Assembly: GCA_002708695.1 (NCBI GenBank)
Contig: PAOZ01000036.1
Location: 1 to 42,217, forward strand
DNA length: 42,217 bases
Source: Methanobacteriota archaeon
Lineage (GTDB): Archaea; Thermoplasmatota; Poseidoniia; Poseidoniales; Thalassarchaeaceae
Direction: 5' to 3'
In this document: positions 36,101 through 42,217 of the stretch, in pieces
Layout: every line of letters begins with the position of its first letter
Numbering within the stretch: position 1 is the first letter of the stretch
Made by a program: the position numbers and the translations under genes
Notes under the pieces: model-generated
What the model saw: only the letters and a program-made list of their open reading frames with translations
Database searches by the model: none
Told to the model about the DNA's origin: nothing

Positions 36101-39100
36101 ATGTCTACGAAGTCTCGTTCCAGTTTTACCCTCGTTTTCATCCTCTTATTCAGCATGATTTCGATCTCTCCGGTTTCAGCTGACGACCACTATGATTTCC
36201 AAGATATCGGGGACCCGAATAACGTTCAGGCCCAAGAGATGCAGGCAGTTTGGGACTCAAATTATGAGTACACTCGGGTTACTTGGAGGAACATAGGAGG
36301 GGATGGAGGAACAGAGGGAGGAATCTCATCTAGCACCATACAGAATCTTCCATTAGTAAAATATCGAGTATATCGTGCATCTCAACCAATTAATTCATCA
36401 GATATCACCGATGGAAATTATACTCATTTTAGTGAAGTTAATGCTTGTCTTCCAGAACAAGATGCATTTTCATGTTTAGATCAAGAAAGAAGTACAACTT
36501 TCCTAACTCCGCATAGTTCGAATGGATCATACCATTATGCAATTACAACAATTCTTTCTAATGGAACAGAACATGGTCTAGTAGAAATGAATATTTCTCA
36601 GAATTATGAACCTGTAGTGGAAGAATCTAATCCTATCTCTACTCCATTTAATCTTAGAGCGTCTTATGATGGTGCAGCTTCAGAGACAGTCTTGGAATGG
36701 GATAACACAGTACCAGTCTTCTTCCCTGGTCAATTGACGGAAACAGGATTGAATGCTTATACAATCCGAATTTATGAGCATCCAGTTCCTGCAACTAGAG
36801 AAAACTGGGCAGACATCAATCCATCATTGGTTGCTAGTGATTTACCTGCTGGAACCGACAGCCATCGCCTTTCAGTTCCAGAGGGTACTGATAGAGAGGT
36901 ATACTACACTGCTACAATTGTTGACAAAGGATACGAGGATTTCAGAATGTTAACTTCTAATTCTTTGAGTGAGCCTGTTCGTGAAGACAATCGCGCTCCA
37001 TCCCCTGCAATAGAAGTTGCAGCCTCGTTCACTGCCGACCCATCCACTGGGTTTGGTACATCTAGAGTTGTTTGGACCGATGATCCATATGAAGATGGAA
37101 ATGAAACATATCGTATTTGGCGAAGTTCCACTCCTTTTGGTCAGAATGTATCTGGAGCCACATTAGTTGGAACCGCTTCTGCTGGTGTTGAACAGTTTGA
37201 CGTAATAGTTGATCAAGGAACTCTTGGAGAATCTTACTATGCTGTCACTATTGCAGATTGGGTAAACAATCACGATGGTCTGGTTTCTTCAGGTTCTACA
37301 TCTACTTTGATTTTTGAAGATACATTCAATCCATGGATAGCTGAACCAACAAGTGTTTCAGCATCTTACATGAATGGTGTTACATCGATTACTTGGAATG
37401 ATCAAATGGGAGCAGAAGGCGAAGTCTACCACGTTTATCGTTCTGTAGGGACTCGGTTAACTTCGGCTTCAAATCTTACCTTGGATGCTGAATTAGTTGC
37501 TACAGTTCCGGATGGTGTTCAAAGTGCATCTTACGTAGTAAACTCTGGAATAGTTCAATCATCGTACTATTGTGTTACTACTGAAGCAAGATATGGATAT
37601 GTGAATGGAACTTATGAAGATACTCGATTTGTTCAAAATTGCTCTGAACCAACATTAGAAGATACCCGAATGCCAAATCCAGCATTTGTTTCTGAACCAC
37701 AATTAGAAGTAATGTCTTCACAAAAATATGTGCTAGTTAGTTGGATCAATAATATCGATGAATCAGGGGAGACTTATTCGATTTGGGCTCATCCAGGGAA
37801 TCCTTGGGGCATTGATGATTGGGAAGGAGAAGATGTTCTTACCGAAGACATTGCCAACGATTCCAATTGGGTTAGAATAATGGATAATATCGAGGAACCG
37901 GCTGAATCTACGACTATTTATCGAAACATCGACATCGAGGTTGGACTTGACCAGTATCGTTGGTATGCTGTAACTACTACCGACGAATATGGTAATGAGA
38001 ATTTGGCAATTTCTTCACCTGGAAATGTTTGGAGAGTTCATGAAGATACAACTGCTCCAACAGCAGAAATTACAATCGAAGGTGAAGATGAAGATGGAAA
38101 TGAATTCATTGCAAAGGCATTAACTCGTGGAGATTACCAACTTTTATTCAGAGTTAATGAGATGTTGTCCGAAGATCCTGTAATCAATGTAACTACAACT
38201 GATTATGATGAAATCGAAGGAACTGGTTTTGCTTTCACTGAACAAGGTGGAATGGTAAGAGCTGAACCTGTACCTGGAAGAGAATTGACTTATCGCTTGA
38301 GAATGACTTTACCCTCTGGCCTTGAAAATGCTGAATTGTATGTGGAGTATACTTTGGTAGATGAAGCAGGAAATACTCAGACCAATGTTGTCGTAGGTTG
38401 GCCTCTAGATGTCCAAGATCCAGATATTCAGATGTACTCCCCAGGTACATCTAGCACATACTTGTATGGAGAATATGTAAGAGTACATGGAAGTGTTAGT
38501 GATGATGTGGGTGTAGATTACGTTCGAATTAAGTTTGAAAAAGGCCTTGTCACATCTACTATTCAAAGAACTGAATGGTTCAATGTAACAGATATTACAG
38601 CGCTTGATGATGATGGCAAAGTATTCGTCTTTGAGTATGTAGATCCGGCGGCATCTTGGCCTGATAAAGGTCCACAGAAACTCATAGTTGAAGCAGGAGA
38701 TGCAGCTGGAAATGTCAGGCAGATTTCTATAATTTTCACAGTTGATTTATGTCAACGTTCAGTTAGTGGTTTTACCATTTGTGCCACTACTATTGATGAT
38801 ATTAATCCGCCTGATGTGGATAATGATGGAGTTCGTGATGATATGGACATGTGTATCGAAATTACCCAAGATGAAGTAGATTCGTCAACAGGTTGTTCGT
38901 CTCCTGGAATGTTTTCTGGAACATATCTCTTGGTTTATGCAATGGGTGGATTGAATCTTGTTTTGTTAATTGCAGCAATATTGGCAGCCTCGATGGCAAA
39001 TGCAAATCCAACTAAGAAACGACGTGGTGATGAAGAAGATATGATGGATGAAGATGATTGGATGGCAGATTTCATGAGTGGTGGCGCCAATGCCGGATCT

Positions 39101-39328
39101 CCAGATGATGTTCGTGCCGATATGGCCGCATTGAATACTTCTAAAGATGAAAAGAAAGAAGACAAGAAAGTAGAGGAAGAAGAGGATATTTTCCAAGAGA
39201 AGGTCTCACGACCGAAGCGTCGAACGAAGAAAAAGTCAGATGATGAAGATGACGATGACGATGACGATGACGATGAGGGCAGTTCTCGACCTCGAGTTCG
39301 CCGTCGTACGGTTCGCCGTCGTTCTTAG
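36101..39328 (+). CDS. Large exported surface protein with FN3-like repeats, TSP3-like segment, C-terminal TM and charged tail
   Basis: Signal peptide-like FTLVFILLFSMISISPVSADD; recurrent ...(V/I)xW.....GETY.I(W/Y)R...YYAVT... modules each preceded by EDxxxP; DVDNDGVRDDMDMC; TM YLLVYAMGGLNLVLLIAAILAASMA; tail PKRRTKKKSDDEDDDDDDDDDEGSSRPRVRRRTVRRRS. Confidence 0.85.
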   Translation: MSTKSRSSFTLVFILLFSMISISPVSADDHYDFQDIGDPNNVQAQEMQAVWDSNYEYTRVTWRNIGGDGGTEGGISSSTIQNLPLVKYRVYRASQPINSSDITDGNYTHFSEVNACLPEQDAFSCLDQERSTTFLTPHSSNGSYHYAITTILSNGTEHGLVEMNISQNYEPVVEESNPISTPFNLRASYDGAASETVLEWDNTVPVFFPGQLTETGLNAYTIRIYEHPVPATRENWADINPSLVASDLPAGTDSHRLSVPEGTDREVYYTATIVDKGYEDFRMLTSNSLSEPVREDNRAPSPAIEVAASFTADPSTGFGTSRVVWTDDPYEDGNETYRIWRSSTPFGQNVSGATLVGTASAGVEQFDVIVDQGTLGESYYAVTIADWVNNHDGLVSSGSTSTLIFEDTFNPWIAEPTSVSASYMNGVTSITWNDQMGAEGEVYHVYRSVGTRLTSASNLTLDAELVATVPDGVQSASYVVNSGIVQSSYYCVTTEARYGYVNGTYEDTRFVQNCSEPTLEDTRMPNPAFVSEPQLEVMSSQKYVLVSWINNIDESGETYSIWAHPGNPWGIDDWEGEDVLTEDIANDSNWVRIMDNIEEPAESTTIYRNIDIEVGLDQYRWYAVTTTDEYGNENLAISSPGNVWRVHEDTTAPTAEITIEGEDEDGNEFIAKALTRGDYQLLFRVNEMLSEDPVINVTTTDYDEIEGTGFAFTEQGGMVRAEPVPGRELTYRLRMTLPSGLENAELYVEYTLVDEAGNTQTNVVVGWPLDVQDPDIQMYSPGTSSTYLYGEYVRVHGSVSDDVGVDYVRIKFEKGLVTSTIQRTEWFNVTDITALDDDGKVFVFEYVDPAASWPDKGPQKLIVEAGDAAGNVRQISIIFTVDLCQRSVSGFTICATTIDDINPPDVDNDGVRDDMDMCIEITQDEVDSSTGCSSPGMFSGTYLLVYAMGGLNLVLLIAAILAASMANANPTKKRRGDEEDMMDEDDWMADFMSGGANAGSPDDVRADMAALNTSKDEKKEDKKVEEEEDIFQEKVSRPKRRTKKKSDDEDDDDDDDDDEGSSRPRVRRRTVRRRS
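39251..39274 (+). repeat. 6-bp in-frame microsatellite (GACGAT)x4 encoding poly-Asp
   Basis: gacgatgacgatgacgatgacgat within the acidic tail of the FN3-like protein. Confidence 0.9.
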
Positions 39329-39337
39329 GCGGTTTTC

Positions 39338-40132
39338 ATGTTTGGAATGGACGATCCTGCAAAGGTCGTTGATCAAATTAGAAGCTATATCGCCGAGAAT
39401 AGATTAGAATTAGCAGAAGTAATGGCCCAAGAATTGTCCACACATCTTCTCAATTCGAAGAGAGATAATGATTTGGATAGAATACTAGTTTTGGTACTTC
39501 GGGAGTGGACATTGGTACTATACATGCGAGAACAATGGAAGGAAGCGCATTCAGCATCATTACGTTTGGCAAAGGCATGCAAGATTCAGATGCGAAGAAT
39601 TCGTTCGTCTGGTGATGATGAAGCATATTCAAAGAATTTACAATTGAAGATTGAAGATTTAGTTCTTCATGGTAGGATAGAATCTTCTCGTGGCCGCTTA
39701 AGTGCTTCAAGAAAGAGATTTTCTTCAGCAATTAAATTGGATCCCAATCATATTGAGGCTCAAATTTCAAAAATTGGTTCTAGATGGAGAATCAAAGGAA
39801 ATTTGAAAGGAGCAAAATCTGATGCAATAGACTTGTTAAAAACACTTGAAAGAAGTGATGGTGTTGAAAGAATAGGAGGAGTATTAGGAATGAGAGTGTC
39901 TAATTCTCCATTCGTTTCAACAGATAGAATTTTGGAAATTTTAAACGGTTGCTGTGACCCAACTCTTGGGTTGCCAAATTCTGTAATTGAAAAATCGCAA
40001 AAAATGAGAAAGAAAATCCATTCAGAAATAGCATTAATTGAATCTGGAGAAAGAGAATCGAATGCTAGGCTTGCTGCTGCTATAGATTCCTTGACCCCTT
40101 CGGTGGATTATCATACATATTCGTCGAATTAG
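39338..40132 (+). CDS. TPR-like helical-repeat protein of unknown function
   Basis: Helical, repeat-like sequence (ELAEVMAQELSTHLL..., LHGRIESSRGRLSASRKRFSSAIKLDPNHIEAQ is TPR-like). Start at 39338 or 39347. Confidence 0.65.
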   Translation: MFGMDDPAKVVDQIRSYIAENRLELAEVMAQELSTHLLNSKRDNDLDRILVLVLREWTLVLYMREQWKEAHSASLRLAKACKIQMRRIRSSGDDEAYSKNLQLKIEDLVLHGRIESSRGRLSASRKRFSSAIKLDPNHIEAQISKIGSRWRIKGNLKGAKSDAIDLLKTLERSDGVERIGGVLGMRVSNSPFVSTDRILEILNGCCDPTLGLPNSVIEKSQKMRKKIHSEIALIESGERESNARLAAAIDSLTPSVDYHTYSSN

Positions 40133-42217
40133 TTATGCAGGGCCTTTGTATTGTAACCATTTCCTACATGATTGGCACCAAGTCCACCTTCCTCCATTTT
40201 CTACAGCTTCTTGTACAGGCCCGTTACAATGCGGGCAAACCTCCTGAGACTCTTTCTCTTGTGAATTTTTATCATTTAACCGATTAAAAACCACAAATCC
40301 AATTGTACCTAGAAGAGCAATTGCACCTATTACTAATACAATAAATAGAGTGGAATTTACTTCTTCAGAGTCAGATTGTTCTTCTTCAGTACTTGGAGTA
40401 TTTTCAGGCACTTCTTCGATTATTTCGGGAGGACAAGAACAATCTTGTGGATTAACGTTTGATCCATCCCAACAGATTACAGTTGGACATACAACATCAT
40501 CAGTTTCATTTGAGGTATCTTCATTGTTATTATTTTCAACATTATCTTCCGGAGCAGCACAAACCAATGGATCATTTGAATCGTAATCGTAAGGCAATCC
40601 AGAACTACTTTCTGGAACACATCCATCATTGTCTGGGTCTCCATGTGCCAAGAAATCAAATGGAAATAAATCTCCTGATTCAATTCTTAGACCTGTATTT
40701 GGGTCGATAGAGAAGGTGTAATTGTCTCCGAAACCATCACCATCTAGGTCGATGCATTGCGAACTATCATTGGGAAAAGCATCACCTGATGCAGGGGTCC
40801 GATATCCATCATTATCAGTGACATAGGTGTAATTATCTCCACAACCATCTCCATCGCGATCTGTTGTTTGCGAACTATCATTAGGAAAAGCATCTCCAGA
40901 GTCAATTCTCAAACCATTGCTTCCAATTGTGAATGAATGTGAATCACCAACTCCATCGCCATCTGAATCTCTAGATTGGAATGGGTCATCTTTGAATGCA
41001 TCTGCAACACCTATTGGATGAGCCATCCAATTATCATCTGGATCTGATACGCCGTCACCATCGGTGTCTATACATCCAAAACGATCAATATGGGATTCAC
41101 CAGAAATAGTGGGGCAATCATCTCCTTCGTTTCCGTTCGGATTATCTCCAAATCCATCTTCATCCGAATCTGCCCATTGAGTTTGGTCGTTTGGAAATAC
41201 ATCATTTTCATCAGGAACTCCATCTTGATCAAGGTCTGAAACTAATCGAGTAATTGCACCTGTATGATTAACTACAATTAATCCTCCATCTTGATCAACT
41301 GTCATCCCTCTTGGAATCCCAGAAATAGAAAACGATGTGATTACACTTTCATTCATTGGGTCAATAAATTCAATCATTCCACTTGATGATGTGGAAGAAT
41401 CTCCGGTTCCAACAAAAAGACCTCCATCATTGATGTCAATTGCTATTGAGAAAATTTCTCCATCAACAGGAATTGAACGAATAATTTGTTGCTGAATTGG
41501 GTCATACATCTTTAGCATAGAATCCCAGCCACCGGTCAACAGTACTCCTACCCCTTCTAACCATTTGTTAACCCCAGTATAATTTTCATGAGAATATACT
41601 ATCCCGTCATCTGTCCATGTCATCGGATCTGAACCACTAGTCGACCATAATCTGACACCACCTTCTTGACCTATTGAACTCATTTTCTCTCCTGAAGGAT
41701 CGAATGCAATTGTCCAATGAACATCTGTATACCTCCATTCTCTGAGAATTTGGCCGGCTTGAGAAATTACAGCCACTACTCCATCAGAAGATGTATTGTT
41801 GGGGTTTTCGCCATATGTTGCGATTATTTGGTCATGCATATTTATTCGAGCACGACCAAAAACAGAAACAGTTGTCATTGCATTAAGATCTATTGTCCAG
41901 ATATTCTTATTTTGTTCATCACATGCAACAATTGTTCCATCACTGTATCCGATAATCACTTTGTCATCATTTGTCCAATCAACACTTTTCGCAAATGGAA
42001 TTGAGTCAACAGGTTCACCAAATTCTGGATGAATACATTGTCGATTTCTAGTTCCTGAGTCTAAATCCCAAACGGTTACTACACCGCCTGAATCTGCCAT
42101 TGCTAAGAGATTACGATTTGGAGCCATAGAAATTTCACGAGTCAATCTAGTGCCTAGTCTACTATGGAAAGTAATTCCAGATGCATCTTCTTCCCAGATT
42201 TCTATTGTACCATCTCT
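40133..42217 (-). CDS. Beta-propeller (WD40/PQQ-like) + TSP3-type Ca-binding repeats + TM + C-terminal zinc ribbon (5'-truncated by window edge)
   Basis: ORF track starts at TTG 42145, but the frame stays open to the window edge (RDGTIEIWEEDASGITFHSRLGTRLTREISMAPNRN), which reads as a preceding propeller blade. VVTVWDLDSG, VRLWSTSGS; DxDGDGxGD repeats; TM STLFIVLVIGAIALLGTIGFVVF; VCPHCNGPVQEAVENGGRWTWCQSCRKW. Confidence 0.88.
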   Translation of the reverse strand, partial: RDGTIEIWEEDASGITFHSRLGTRLTREISMAPNRNLLAMADSGGVVTVWDLDSGTRNRQCIHPEFGEPVDSIPFAKSVDWTNDDKVIIGYSDGTIVACDEQNKNIWTIDLNAMTTVSVFGRARINMHDQIIATYGENPNNTSSDGVVAVISQAGQILREWRYTDVHWTIAFDPSGEKMSSIGQEGGVRLWSTSGSDPMTWTDDGIVYSHENYTGVNKWLEGVGVLLTGGWDSMLKMYDPIQQQIIRSIPVDGEIFSIAIDINDGGLFVGTGDSSTSSSGMIEFIDPMNESVITSFSISGIPRGMTVDQDGGLIVVNHTGAITRLVSDLDQDGVPDENDVFPNDQTQWADSDEDGFGDNPNGNEGDDCPTISGESHIDRFGCIDTDGDGVSDPDDNWMAHPIGVADAFKDDPFQSRDSDGDGVGDSHSFTIGSNGLRIDSGDAFPNDSSQTTDRDGDGCGDNYTYVTDNDGYRTPASGDAFPNDSSQCIDLDGDGFGDNYTFSIDPNTGLRIESGDLFPFDFLAHGDPDNDGCVPESSSGLPYDYDSNDPLVCAAPEDNVENNNNEDTSNETDDVVCPTVICWDGSNVNPQDCSCPPEIIEEVPENTPSTEEEQSDSEEVNSTLFIVLVIGAIALLGTIGFVVFNRLNDKNSQEKESQEVCPHCNGPVQEAVENGGRWTWCQSCRKWLQYKGPA
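40640..41240 (-). repeat. TSP3-type calcium-binding repeat region encoded within the beta-propeller gene
   Basis: Protein repeats SGDAFPNDSSQxxDxDGDGxGDNYT; near-identical DNA gaactatcattgggaaaagcatc (from 40761) and gaactatcattaggaaaagcatc (from 40872), 111 bp apart (37 codons). Outer bounds approximate. Confidence 0.8.

Noticed and set aside
40640-41240. CRISPR-like or tandem DNA repeat array
   Set aside because: Repeats are in-frame and codon-periodic, encoding DxDGDGxGD calcium loops; this is a protein repeat.
1-42217. Mobile element, prophage or dedicated defence island
   Set aside because: No transposase, integrase, terminase, toxin-antitoxin pair or flanking direct repeats recognised; most genes are housekeeping.

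Overview
This 42.2 kb window is AT-rich, gene-dense and archaeal. The leading candidate is a Marine Group II/III-type euryarchaeon (Poseidoniia-like). That rests on an archaeal MCM N-terminus, a TrmB-family regulator, Trm1 and an Fap7/AK6-like NTPase mixed with many bacterial-type genes; it is inferred from gene content and was not tested. I support about 33 coding regions. Two are truncated by the window edges: MCM at the left, and a beta-propeller/calcium-repeat protein at the right whose frame stays open past the ORF-track start. I saw no rRNA, tRNA, CRISPR array or transposase. Points of most interest: (i) two uncharacterised proteins sharing an N-terminal CxxC...CxxC zinc-finger-like module and a C-terminal LPIGDxIATxAL domain, (ii) a complete bacterial-style AddB/AddA helicase-nuclease pair, with a possible second Cys cluster in AddA, (iii) a candidate photo-oxidative-stress neighbourhood (FAD amine oxidase, UbiB-like kinase, TrmB regulator, peroxiredoxin, RibA, NUDIX, class II photolyase, SRPBCC-SDR fusion), (iv) two large surface proteins, one a beta-propeller / Ca-repeat stalk / TM / cytoplasmic zinc-ribbon chimera and one an FN3-like protein with a charge-block tail, and (v) all five convergent gene junctions having essentially no intergenic DNA. 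No database search was possible; product names come from motif recognition.
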